From NCBI GenBank assembly GCA_020161145.1, contig JAIUPQ010000002.1:1-64000 (forward strand): 64,000 nt of DNA, in the 5' to 3' direction. Within the stretch, counting starts at the first letter, position 1. The number at the start of each line of letters is the position of its first letter. Positions 37,049 through 46,445 of this stretch are shown one piece after another. The position numbers and the translations under genes were made by a program. Source of the DNA: Pseudomonadota bacterium. GTDB lineage: Bacteria; Pseudomonadota; Gammaproteobacteria; Burkholderiales; Burkholderiaceae_C. The notes under the pieces were generated by a model, which saw only the letters and a program-made list of their open reading frames with translations, was not told where the DNA came from and ran no database searches.

Positions 37049-39190
37049 CTAGTACCGCAGGCTGGCCTCGATGCCCACTGCGAAGTTGCGCCCGGGCGCC
37101 GTTTCGAAGAAACGGCCGTTGCCCTCGTTGACGATGACCGAGCCGGCGTAGCGCTGGTCCAGCAGGTTGTCCACACGCAGAAACTGGCGCCAGGTCCAGG
37201 CGCCTACTTTCTGCGTGAAGCGGGCGCTCAGGTTGATGAGGGCATAGCCGGCGGCGTGGTCGCTGTGGCGGTCGTCCGTCCAGACGGCGCTGGCAAACGG
37301 CAGCTCGGCCGTGAAGCTGACGCCGGGCATGGGTTGGGGCTGCCAGGTCAGCGCCAGGCGGCCGGCCAGCCTGGGCAGCGCGGGCATGGTGCTGCCGGCC
37401 GCAATGGGCACGTTGGGGGTGGCGCAGGGGCTGGCGGTGCAGGTCAGAAAGCCGTCCACATAGGTGGCGCGCATCCAGGTGAGCGCGGCGGCGGCCTGCA
37501 AGGTGCCGCCGCCGGCGGCGTCCAGTTCCCACTCGCCGTCGCCGGACAGCTCCAGCCCCAGGCGGCGGGTGGCGCCCGCGTTCTGGTAGGTGGCGCGGCC
37601 CCCCCGGTTGGTGGCCACGGCGATTTCGTCGGTGGTGCGGATGTGGAACGCGGTGGCGCTCCAGGCCCCCCAGGCGCCGCGGCCGCGCAGGCCGGCTTCC
37701 ACCTGGGTGCTGGTGGCGGCGCGCAGGTCGGTGTTCATGCCGCTGGTGCCGTCGGGGCGGTAGGCCACTTCATTGAGCGTGGGCGTCTCCAGGCCGCGCC
37801 CGGCGCTGATGAAGGCTTGCAACTCGGGCGCCAGCGCCAGCCTCAGGCCCAGCGTGGGCTGGGTGGCGCTGTAGCGCACGCGGCCCGAGTCGTCGCCGTT
37901 GCCGGGGGCGATGTAGCGGTCGGCGCTGGAGAGGGTGACGCGGGTGCTGCGCACGCCACCGGCCAGCGTCAGCGCGTCGGCTGTCCACTCGAACTGGGCG
38001 TAGGGGCTGGTGGATTCGGCGCGGTTGGTTTCGTCGCGCCGCAGCAGGCCTTGCACGCCCAGTTGCTCGGGGGCGCTGGCCGGGCCGGTGTAGTTGTTGT
38101 AGCCCAGCCGGTCTTCGCGCTGGTCGTCTTGTTGCACGCCGGCCAGTACGCGCCAGGGCTGGCTGTGCCAGACCCAGCGCAGGTTGGCGCCGTGGTGGTT
38201 GCGGTCCAGCTCGAACATGCCGCCGCCGCTGCCCGGCGCGTTCTGCGCGCCCACCGGGATGGCCTGGTACTGGGTCAGCGTGCGTGTGCCGGCGTAGGCC
38301 ATGGCCTCCAGCGCATGGCCGCCGCCCAGTTGCTGCTGCAGCGCGGCACCGCCCTGGTTGAGCTGCACCCATTTGCGGGTGTTGAAGCTGAGCGCGACGG
38401 GCGTGGTCTGGAAGGGGTCGGCGTCCCATTCGGCGCGGGTCAGGCCCAGCGGGTCTTGGGCGCGGCTGACCTGGCGCATGGCCAGCAGCGTGAGCTTGCC
38501 GCCGTCCCAGCGGGTGCCCAGCTTGGCGTAGCCGGTGGCGCGGCTGGCCTCGGCCTGCGGGCGCAGGCCGTCGGTGGCCATGGCGCTGGCGTCCACCAGG
38601 TAGTGCCAACTGCCCATGGCGCCGCTGGCCTGGGTGCTGGCGCGCCACAGGCCTTGCTCACCCAGGGCCAGGCCGCTGCGCCACTCGTGGCCATGCGCGG
38701 CACCTTCCGCCGTGGTCAGGGCGATGACACCGCCCGAGGCGTTGCCGAACAGCGCGGCAAACGGGCCGCGGATGACGTCGATGCGGTCGGCCGCCGAGAG
38801 CGGAAAGCCGGCGCTCTGGCCCTGGCCATCGGGCGAGGAGATGGGGATACCATCCACGTAGAGCCGCAGCCCGCGCACGCCGAAGGGCGCGCGGGCGCCA
38901 AAGCCGCGCATGGAGATTTGCAGGTCTTGCGCGTAGTTGCCCCGCTCGCGCACGATGAGGCCGGGCACCAGGCCCAGGCCTTCGCCCAGGTTGATCTGCA
39001 TCTGGCCGTGGCGGATCTGCTCGCCATCCACGCTGTTGAAGGTGGCCGGACTGGTCCAGGGCAGGGTGCCCACGCGCTCGCCCGTGACCACCACGGTCTG
39101 CTGGGTGGCGGTATCGGCTTGGGCCGGCTGGGCCAGGGCGGGCCCTGCAGCCAATGCGGCGGCAAGCCCGAGCGGTAGGGCGTTGGACAT
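37049..39190 (-). CDS. TonB-dependent outer membrane receptor
   Basis: 713 residues. Signal peptide ending in PALAQ, a TonB-box-like TVVVTGER, plug domain with ISMRGFGARAPFGVRGLRLYVDGIP and RIDVIRGPFAALFGNASGGVI, then a 22-strand barrel ending in NFAVGIEASLRY (terminal aromatic). Ligand probably a ferric siderophore or other metal complex, by family and nearness to feoAB; not provable here. The ATG at 39188-39190 lies 18 nt after the tRNA gene on the same strand, and no Fur box is seen directly before it. Confidence 0.9.
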   Translation of the reverse strand: MSNALPLGLAAALAAGPALAQPAQADTATQQTVVVTGERVGTLPWTSPATFNSVDGEQIRHGQMQINLGEGLGLVPGLIVRERGNYAQDLQISMRGFGARAPFGVRGLRLYVDGIPISSPDGQGQSAGFPLSAADRIDVIRGPFAALFGNASGGVIALTTAEGAAHGHEWRSGLALGEQGLWRASTQASGAMGSWHYLVDASAMATDGLRPQAEASRATGYAKLGTRWDGGKLTLLAMRQVSRAQDPLGLTRAEWDADPFQTTPVALSFNTRKWVQLNQGGAALQQQLGGGHALEAMAYAGTRTLTQYQAIPVGAQNAPGSGGGMFELDRNHHGANLRWVWHSQPWRVLAGVQQDDQREDRLGYNNYTGPASAPEQLGVQGLLRRDETNRAESTSPYAQFEWTADALTLAGGVRSTRVTLSSADRYIAPGNGDDSGRVRYSATQPTLGLRLALAPELQAFISAGRGLETPTLNEVAYRPDGTSGMNTDLRAATSTQVEAGLRGRGAWGAWSATAFHIRTTDEIAVATNRGGRATYQNAGATRRLGLELSGDGEWELDAAGGGTLQAAAALTWMRATYVDGFLTCTASPCATPNVPIAAGSTMPALPRLAGRLALTWQPQPMPGVSFTAELPFASAVWTDDRHSDHAAGYALINLSARFTQKVGAWTWRQFLRVDNLLDQRYAGSVIVNEGNGRFFETAPGRNFAVGIEASLRY

Positions 39191-39208
39191 GGTGCAGGGC
39201 AAAGGGAT

Positions 39209-39287
39209 TGGTAGGCCGCCCGTGAGTCGAACACGGCACCAACAGATTATGAGTCTGCTGCTCTAACCAAGCATGAGCTAGCGGCCC
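39209..39287 (-). tRNA. tRNA with CAU anticodon, probably elongator tRNA-Met
   Basis: Folds as a full cloverleaf: acceptor GGGCCGC with GCGGCCT, D arm GCTC/GAGC, anticodon loop CTCATAA, T arm CCGTG TTCGACT CACGG, discriminator A and encoded CCA at 39209-39211. The D loop has 11 nt. CAU could also be tRNA-Ile2 if modified to lysidine; elongator Met is the more likely call. Confidence 0.9.
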
Positions 39288-39297
39288 GCAGCAGGGG

Positions 39298-39303
39298 ATT
39301 ATG
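39298..39303 (-). promoter_or_regulatory. possible -10 box of the tRNA gene
   Basis: CATAAT on the minus strand, 11 nt before the tRNA 5' end. No convincing -35 at 17 bp. If real, the downstream receptor gene could be read from the same promoter. Confidence 0.35.
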
Positions 39304-39397
39304 GCTGTCCGGGGTTCCTAGGGTACGGACGGGTGGCTGCCGGTTCGCGGTTGCGGTAAAAGGCGGTCACGACGTCCACAGCCAGAGGAGACAAGCC

Positions 39398-42300
39398 ATG
39401 GACATGGATCGCAGGCAATTCCTGCGGGTGAGCGCGGCGGGCCTGGTGGGCTCCAGCCTGGTGGCCCTGGGCTTTTCGCCGACGGCGGCACTGGCCGAGA
39501 CGCGCCAGTACAAGCTGGCAGGCGCCCGCGAGACGCGCAACACCTGCACCTATTGCTCGGTGGGCTGTGGGCTGCTGATGTACAGCCTGGGCGACGGCGC
39601 CAAGAACGCGCTGGCCGACGTCATCCACATCGAGGGCGACCCCGACCACCCGGTCAGCCGGGGCAGCTTGTGCCCCAAGGGCGCGGGTCTGCTGGACTTC
39701 GTGCACAGCCCCTCGCGACTGCAGCACCCGGCCGTGCGTGAGCCCGGCAGCAAGGCCTGGAAGCGCTTGAGCTGGGATGAGGCGCTGGACCGCATCGCCG
39801 CGCTGATGAAGGCCGATCGCGATGCCCACTTCCAGGCCCGCAATGCCGACGACCAGGTGGTCAACCGCTGGACCACCACCGGCATGCTGGCGGCCTCGGC
39901 CTCGTCCAACGAGGCGGGCTACATCACCCACAAGGTGATGCGAAGTCTGGGGTTGCTGGTCTTTGACAATCAGGCCAGGGTCTGACATGGCCCGACGGTA
40001 GCCGGTCTGGCTCCGACGTTTGGCCGAGGCGCGATGACCAACCACTGGGAGGACATCAAGAACGCCGACGTGATTCTGGTGATGGGCGGCAACGCCGCCG
40101 AGGCCCACCCCGTGGGCTTCAAGTGGGCCATCGAGGCGCGCAACCACAACAAGGCGCGGCTGGTGGTGGTGGATCCGCGCTTCACGCGCTCGGCCGCCAT
40201 GGCCGATTTCTACGCACCGGTGCGCGCCGGCTCGGACATTGCCTTTCTGGGCGGCGTGATCCGCTACCTGCTGGCCAACGGCCGCATCCAGACCGAGTAC
40301 GTGCGCCATTACACCAACGCGCCGTTCATCGTCGGTGAGGCCTACCAGTTCAACGACGGCATCTTCTCGGGCTACAACGAGGACAAGCGCAGCTACGACC
40401 CGGCCAGCTGGGCCTACGAGAAGGACGAAGCGGGCTTTGCCAAGGTCGACATGACCATGGAACACCCGCGCTGCGTGCTGCAAATCCTCAAGCGCCATTA
40501 CGCGGCCTACACGCCCGAGATGGTCAGCACCATCTGCGGCACCAAGACCGAGGACTTTCTCAAGGTCTGCGAGACCATCGCCAGCACCGCCACGCCTGCG
40601 CGCACCATGACCATCATGTACGCGCTGGGCTGGACGCAGCACAGCACCGGCTCGCAGATGCTGCGCACCGGGGCGATGATGCAGCTGCTGCTGGGCAACA
40701 TCGGCGTGGCCGGCGGTGGCATGAACGCGCTGCGCGGCCACAGCAACATCCAGGGCCTCACCGACCTGGGCCTGCTGTCCACCAACCTGCCGGGCTACCT
40801 CTCGCTGGCCAAAGACAGCGAGCAGGCGCTGGATGGCTACCTGCAGGCACGCTCCACCAAGCCGGTGCGTCCGGGCCAGACCAGCTACTGGCAGAACTAC
40901 CCCAAGTTCTTCGTCAGCCTGCAAAAAGCCTGGTGGGGCGATGCGGCCCGGGCCGACAACCAATGGGCTTACGACTACCTGCCCAAGGCCGACGTGCTCT
41001 ACGACGTGCTGCGCGCGTTCGAGCTGATGAACCAGGGCAAGCTCAACGGCTACATCTGCCAGGGCTTCAACCCGGTGGCCTCGTTCCCGCACAAGGCCAA
41101 GGTGGTGGCCGGGCTTTCCAAGCTCAAGTTCCTGGTCACCATGGACCCGCTGAACACCGAGACGGCCGAGTTCTGGGCCAACCACGGCGAGTTCAACGAC
41201 GTCAAGAGCGAAGACATCCAGACCACGGTGTTCCGGCTGCCCACCACCTGTTTTGCCGAGGACGAGGGCTCCATCACCAACTCCGGGCGCTGGTTGCAAT
41301 GGCACTGGAAGGCCGCGCCGCCACCCGGCGAGGCGCGCACCGACATCGACGTCATGGCCGAGTTGTTCGTGCGGCTGCGGGCGCTGTACAGGAAAGACGG
41401 CGGCGCCTTCCCCGACCCCATCCTCAACCTGACCTGGCCGTACAAAGTGCCTTCGGCACCGGGCCCCGATGAACTTGCCCGCGAGTACAACGGCAAGGCC
41501 CTGGCCGACGTCACCGACCCCACCGACGCCACCAAGGTGCTGGCCAAGGCCGGCGAGCAACTGGCCACCTTCGGCCATCTGCGCGACGACGGCAGCACGG
41601 CCAGCGGCTGCTGGATTTACTGCGGCGCCTGGACTCAGGCCGGCAACCAGATGGCCCGGCGCGACAACAGCGACCCCTGGAACATCGGCCAGACGCTGGC
41701 CTGGGCCTGGGCCTGGCCGGCCAACCGGCGCATCCTCTACAACGGCGCCAGCACCGACCCGGCCACCGGCAAACCCTGGCGCGCCGACAAGCCGCTGGTG
41801 GGCTGGAGCGGCAAGAGCTGGGGCGGTGCCGACGTGCCCGACATCGGCCTGACGGCCGACCCGGCGGCCCGCGACCCGGTGCGGCCCTTCATCATGACCG
41901 CCGAAGGCGTGGCCCGCCTCTTTGCCCCCACCGGCCTGGCCGACGGCCCGCTGCCCACGCATTACGAGCCGTTCGAGTCGCCGCTGGATGCCAACCCGCT
42001 GTTCCCGGGCAACCCCAAGGCCAAGACCAACCCGGCGGCTCGGGTGTTCAAGGCCGACCGCGAAGCCATGGGCACGTCCAAGGACTTCCCCTACGTGGCC
42101 ACCAGCTACCGCCTCACCGAGCACTTCCACTACTGGACCAAGCACGCCCACATCAACGCCGTGCTGCAGCCCGAGCAGTTCGTCGAGATCAGCGAGGCGC
42201 TGGCGCAGGAAAAAGGCATCGCCCATGGCAGCCGCGTCAAGGTCTCGTCGCTGCGCGGCGCCATCACGGCCGTGGCCGTGGTCACCAAGCGCATCCCGGT

Positions 42301-42472
42301 GCTGGAGTGCGACGGGCGCAAGGTGCACACCGTGGGCCTGCCCAACCACTGGGGCTTCATCGGTCAGGCGCGGCCGGGCCATCTGGTCAACACGCTGACG
42401 CCGTTCGTGGGCGATGCCAACACGCAGACGCCTGAATACAAGGCGTTCACCGTGAACATCGAGAAGGCCTAA
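39398..42472 (+). CDS. fdnG: selenocysteine-containing formate dehydrogenase alpha subunit (UGA read as Sec)
   Basis: 1024 residues when the in-frame TGA at 39983-39985 is read as selenocysteine 196, the same position as in E. coli FdnG. Tat signal RRQFLR, [4Fe-4S] cysteines in CTYCSVGCG and SLCPKGA, Sec in NQARV-U-HGPTVAGLAPTFGRG. Then come the molybdopterin domains (MGGNAAEAHPVGFKW, VVDPRFTRSA) and the C-terminal MGD domain ending in LVNTLTPFVGDANTQTPEY. Periplasmic formate oxidation coupled to quinone reduction through FdnH and FdnI. AGAGGAG precedes the ATG at 39398. An in-place SECIS hairpin and selA, selB and tRNA-Sec downstream support Sec and not a broken gene. Confidence 0.97.
39983..40018 (+). 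promoter_or_regulatory. SECIS element directing selenocysteine at the fdnG UGA
   Basis: Counting the U of UGA as 1, the hairpin has a bulged U at 17 (39999), an upper stem AGCC/GGCT (40000-40003 with 40009-40012) and loop GGUCU with G23 and U24. These are the bases contacted by SelB in E. coli fdhF. The lower stem pairs CGG with CCG and CG with CG around one A-A mismatch. Confidence 0.9.
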
Positions 42473-42481
42473 GGAGCGCAC

Positions 42482-43354
42482 ATGTCTTCATTGCAATCCC
42501 TGGACATCGCCAAGCGCTCGGCCACCACCACGCCCACGCCCGATGCACGCGCGGCCATCCCGCAGGTGGCCAAACTGATCGACGTCTCCAGCTGCATCGG
42601 CTGCAAGGCCTGCCAGTCGGCCTGCATGGAGTGGAACGACTTGCGCGACGAGGTGGGCCACAACCACGGCACCTACGACAACCCCAACGACCTCACCCCG
42701 CAGTCCTGGACGGTGATGCGGTTTTCGGAGGTGGAAGTCACCGAGGGCCGGCTGGAGTGGCTGATCCGCAAAGACGGCTGCATGCACTGCGAAGACCCGG
42801 GCTGCCTCAAGGCCTGCCCTTCGCCGGGCGCCATCGTCAAGTACACCAACGGCATCGTGGACTTCATCAGCGAGCACTGCATCGGCTGTGGCTACTGCGT
42901 CAAGGGCTGCCCGTTCGACGTGCCGCGCATCAGCGAGAAAGACCACAAGGCCTACAAATGCTCGCTGTGCGCCGACCGCGTGGCGGTGGGCCAGGAGCCG
43001 GCTTGCGCCAAGGCCTGCCCCACCGGCGCCATCCGTTTCGGCAGCAAGGAGGACATGCTGGACTACGGCGCCGGCCGCGTGGCCGAGTTGCAGACCCGGG
43101 GCTACGACAAGGCCGCCGTCTACGACCCCCAGGGCGTGGGCGGCACCCACGTGGTCTACGTGCTGCAGCACGGCGACAAGCCCGAGCTGTACGCCGGGCT
43201 GGCCGCCGCGCCGCGCATCAGCCCGCTGGTGGGGCTGTGGAAGGGCGCCGCCAAGCCCCTGGCCCTGGCGGCCATGGTGGGCGCGGCCGTGGTCGGCTTC
43301 TTCCACCACATGAAGCAAGGCCCCCTGGAAGTGCCCGAGGAGGATGAAGCATGA
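42482..43354 (+). CDS. fdnH: formate dehydrogenase iron-sulfur subunit
   Basis: 290 residues. Four [4Fe-4S] cysteine sets: [35 protein letters not shown] and [20 protein letters not shown]. One C-terminal membrane helix (about 255-275) anchors it at the periplasmic side. Electron wire from FdnG to FdnI. The ATG lies 9 nt after fdnG. The stop overlaps fdnI by 4 bp. Confidence 0.96.
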   Translation: MSSLQSLDIAKRSATTTPTPDARAAIPQVAKLIDVSSCIGCKACQSACMEWNDLRDEVGHNHGTYDNPNDLTPQSWTVMRFSEVEVTEGRLEWLIRKDGCMHCEDPGCLKACPSPGAIVKYTNGIVDFISEHCIGCGYCVKGCPFDVPRISEKDHKAYKCSLCADRVAVGQEPACAKACPTGAIRFGSKEDMLDYGAGRVAELQTRGYDKAAVYDPQGVGGTHVVYVLQHGDKPELYAGLAAAPRISPLVGLWKGAAKPLALAAMVGAAVVGFFHHMKQGPLEVPEEDEA

Positions 43355-43980
43355 GCACGCGATACATCCAGCGCTACACCGACAACCAGCGCATCAACCA
43401 CTGGCTGGTGGTGTTGCTGTTCGGCCTGGCGGGTTTTTCGGGGCTGGCGCTGTTTCACCCCAGCCTGTTCTTCCTCACCCAGCTCTTTGGTGGGCCGCAG
43501 TGGACGCGCATCCTGCATCCGTATCTGGGCATTGGCGTCGTCTTGCTGTTCCTGTTGATGTTCGTGGCCTTGCGGGGCGCCAACCTCTGGCGCCGCGAGG
43601 ACACCGAATGGATCAAGGCCGCGCCCGAGCTGGTGTTGCACGGCGATGAATCTGGCATGCCCGCCGTGGGCAAGTACAACGCCGGGCAGAAGCTGGTGTT
43701 CTGGAGCATGAGCATCTGCCTGACGGTGCTGCTGCTCACTGGCGTGCTGTTCTGGCAGGCCTGGTTCGCCAACAGCGTGCCCATCGGCTTGCAGCGCGTG
43801 GCCGTCGTGCTGCATGCGCTGGCGGCCTTCGTCATGTCGCTGACGGCGGTGGTGCACATCTACGCCGCCATCTGGGTCAAGGGCACGCTGCGCGCCATGA
43901 CCCAGGGCTCGGTCAGCAGCGGTTGGGCCAAGCACCACCACCTGCTGTGGTGGCGCGAAAAGGTGGGGCGGCCGGAGTAG
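43351..43980 (+). CDS. fdnI: formate dehydrogenase cytochrome b556 subunit
   Basis: 209 residues with four membrane helices. Haem b ligand candidates are the histidines in [32 protein letters not shown] and VVHIYAAIW. It passes electrons from FdnH to the quinone pool. Ends the structural part of the operon; fdhE follows after 51 nt. Confidence 0.95.
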   Translation: MSTRYIQRYTDNQRINHWLVVLLFGLAGFSGLALFHPSLFFLTQLFGGPQWTRILHPYLGIGVVLLFLLMFVALRGANLWRREDTEWIKAAPELVLHGDESGMPAVGKYNAGQKLVFWSMSICLTVLLLTGVLFWQAWFANSVPIGLQRVAVVLHALAAFVMSLTAVVHIYAAIWVKGTLRAMTQGSVSSGWAKHHHLLWWREKVGRPE

Positions 43981-44031
43981 GGGCTTGGGCGGGTACGATC
44001 CATCGGCGTGCCCCCAGACCTCTTGCCCGCC

Positions 44032-45009
44032 ATGACCCACCCCCCGACCACCCGCCTGCGCACCCCAGAAGAAATCGCCCTGAATGCCGGCGCCGACTGG
44101 CCCCGGCTGCGGCTGCCCGACCCCGACGTTTTCGCTGAGCGCGCGCTGCGGCTGCGGCAGTTGGCGGCGGGTCACGCCCTGCGCGACTACCTGCTGCTGC
44201 TGGCCGTGGTGGCCGAGGCCCAGCACGCGCGCCTGGCCACCTACCCCGGCGTGCCCCTGCCCACGCCGGCCCAGGCCGATGCCGCCGCCCACGCCGGTGC
44301 GCCGCTGCTGGCCACCACCACCTGGCCGCGCGATGCCGCCTGGCGCAGCCAGCTGCGCGGGCTGCTGGGCGAAGTGCTGGCGAACCTGCCCGCCGACAGC
44401 CCGGCCCGGGCGGGCGTGCAGGCCGTGCAAGCCCTGCCCGATGCCGACCTGGAGCAGCAGGCCGACCGCCTGCTGGCCGGGCGCACGCAAGGCCTGGATC
44501 TGGCCGGGGCGCCGCTGATTGCGGCCGGCCTGCAACTGCATTGGACGCATCTGGTGCGCGCCAGTGCCGGCGCGCTGACGCAGCCCTTCGGCATGCCGGA
44601 TGACGCCACCCGCTGCCCCTGCTGCGGCAGCCCGCCGGCCGCCAGCATCGTGCGCATCGGCGGCGCGGTGGATGGCCACCGCTACCTGCATTGCACGCTG
44701 TGCAGCGCGCAGTGGCATCTGGTGCGCGTCAAGTGCGCGCACTGCCTGGGCACCAGCGGCATCCAGTACCAGGCCTTGCAGGCCGTGGACGCAAAGGCCA
44801 GCCCGCAGCGCGCCCCCGTGCAGGCCGAAACCTGCGACACCTGCGGCCACTACCTGAAGATTCTGCACATGACGGCCGACCCGCAGGTGGAGCCGCTGGC
44901 CGACGACCTGGCCACGCTGACGCTGGACCTGCTGGTGGGCGAGGCCGGCTATGCCCCCGCCGGCCACAACCTGTTGCTGCTGTTCGGCGAAGAAGACGCG
45001 GCGCCATGA
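44032..45009 (+). CDS. fdhE: formate dehydrogenase accessory protein FdhE
   Basis: 325 residues from the ATG at 44032; a GTG at 44008 is an alternative. Rubredoxin-like cysteine pairs: CPCCGSPPA, HCTLCSAQWHLVR, KCAHCLGTSG and CDTCGHYLKI. FdhE is needed for maturation of respiratory formate dehydrogenases after Tat targeting. Its stop overlaps selA by 4 bp, so Sec synthesis is coupled to the enzyme operon. Confidence 0.92.
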   Translation: MTHPPTTRLRTPEEIALNAGADWPRLRLPDPDVFAERALRLRQLAAGHALRDYLLLLAVVAEAQHARLATYPGVPLPTPAQADAAAHAGAPLLATTTWPRDAAWRSQLRGLLGEVLANLPADSPARAGVQAVQALPDADLEQQADRLLAGRTQGLDLAGAPLIAAGLQLHWTHLVRASAGALTQPFGMPDDATRCPCCGSPPAASIVRIGGAVDGHRYLHCTLCSAQWHLVRVKCAHCLGTSGIQYQALQAVDAKASPQRAPVQAETCDTCGHYLKILHMTADPQVEPLADDLATLTLDLLVGEAGYAPAGHNLLLLFGEEDAAP

Positions 45010-46445
45010 CCGCGCCGCCTTCGCCATCCGTGGTTCACGGTGCGCCGGCCCAGCCCCAGGACTTGCCTGCCACCGATCGCCTGTTGCGCCATGCCGCCGT
45101 GCAGCCGCTGCTGGCTGACCATGGCCACACCTTGGTGGCCGATGAGGCGCGCGTGCTGCTGGCCGCGTGCCGGGCCGAGGCCGTGGCGGGCACGCTGGAC
45201 CGCGCGCAGGCCGCGTCCGATGCGCTGGCCCAGGCCCTGGCCGCGCGCATCGCCGCGCGGCTGGCGCCGCGCATGCGGCCGGTGCTCAACCTGACCGGCA
45301 CCGTCATCCACACCAACCTGGGCCGCGCCGTGCTGGCCGACGTGGCGCTGGATCACGTGGCAGCCACCTTGCGCGGCCCCAACAACCTGGAGTACGACCT
45401 GACCACGGGCGGGCGCGGCGACCGTGACAGCCTGGTCGAAGACCTGCTGTGCACGCTCACTGGCGCCGAGGCCGCCACCGTGGTCAACAACAACGCGGCC
45501 GCCGTCGTGCTGACGCTGGCGGCGCTGGCCGGCGGGCGCGAGGCCATCGTCTCGCGCGGCGAGCTGGTCGAGATCGGCGGCGCCTTCCGCATGCCCGACG
45601 TGATGGCTGCGGCCGGCGCGCACATGGTCGAGGTCGGCACCACCAACCGCACCCACGCCCAGGACTACGCGCGCGCCATCACCGAGCGCACGGCGGTGCT
45701 GCTCAAGGTGCACACCAGCAACTACGCCGTGCAGGGTTTCACCGCCGCCGTGGACGAAGAGGCGCTGGCCCCCATCGCCCATGCGCATGGCCTGGCGCTG
45801 GTCACCGACCTGGGCAGCGGCGCGCTGGTGGACATGAGCCGCTGGGGCCTGCCGCGCGAGCCCCTGCCGCAAGACATGCTGGGCGCCGGCTGCGACGTCG
45901 TCACCTTCAGCGGCGACAAGCTGCTGGGCGGCCCGCAGGCCGGCCTCATCGTCGGCCGCCAGGACGCCATTGCGCGCATCCGCCGCCATCCGCTCAAGCG
46001 CGCGCTGCGGCTGAGCAAGCTGCCGCTGGCTGCGCTCGAAGCCACGCTGCGCCTCTACCTGCAACCCGAGCGGCTGACGCAGGCGCTGCCCACGCTGCGC
46101 CTGCTGACGCGCCCGCTGGCCGACATCGAGGCCGTGGCCCGCACCGTGCAGCCCGTGCTGCAGGCCGCGCTGGGTGAGGGCTGGCGGGTGGTGCCGGTGG
46201 CACTGCAAAGCCAGATCGGCTCGGGCTCGCTGCCCATCGACCGCCTGCCTTCGGCGGGCCTGGCCATCGCGCCGCAAACGCCCCGCAAAGGGCGGGCGCT
46301 GGACGCGCTGGCGGCCGCGCTGCGCGCGCTGCCCGTGCCGGTGATCGGCCGCGTGGCCGACGACCGCCTGCTGCTGGACCTGCGTGGCCTGGAGGACGCG
46401 CACGCACTGACCAGCCAGTTGCACGCCCTGGTCGTCGCCCCATGA
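45006..46445 (+). CDS. selA: L-seryl-tRNA(Sec) selenium transferase
   Basis: 479 residues. PLP lysine is Lys305 in TFSGDKLLGGPQAG. Other family blocks are LNLTGTVIHTNLGRAVL, VNNNAAAVVLTL and RGELVEIGGAFRMPDVM. It converts Ser-tRNA(Sec) to Sec-tRNA(Sec) using selenophosphate. Starts in the ATGA overlap with fdhE and overlaps selB by 4 bp. Confidence 0.96.
   Translation: MTAPPSPSVVHGAPAQPQDLPATDRLLRHAAVQPLLADHGHTLVADEARVLLAACRAEAVAGTLDRAQAASDALAQALAARIAARLAPRMRPVLNLTGTVIHTNLGRAVLADVALDHVAATLRGPNNLEYDLTTGGRGDRDSLVEDLLCTLTGAEAATVVNNNAAAVVLTLAALAGGREAIVSRGELVEIGGAFRMPDVMAAAGAHMVEVGTTNRTHAQDYARAITERTAVLLKVHTSNYAVQGFTAAVDEEALAPIAHAHGLALVTDLGSGALVDMSRWGLPREPLPQDMLGAGCDVVTFSGDKLLGGPQAGLIVGRQDAIARIRRHPLKRALRLSKLPLAALEATLRLYLQPERLTQALPTLRLLTRPLADIEAVARTVQPVLQAALGEGWRVVPVALQSQIGSGSLPIDRLPSAGLAIAPQTPRKGRALDALAAALRALPVPVIGRVADDRLLLDLRGLEDAHALTSQLHALVVAP

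Noticed and set aside
39398-39985. fdnG broken by a premature TGA
   Set aside because: The TGA is at the family Sec position, followed by a SECIS hairpin, and selA, selB and tRNA-Sec lie downstream.
39299-42481. Very long minus-strand frame opposite fdnG
   Set aside because: No domain pattern, crosses a gene with clear function and the tRNA upstream region; shadow frame.
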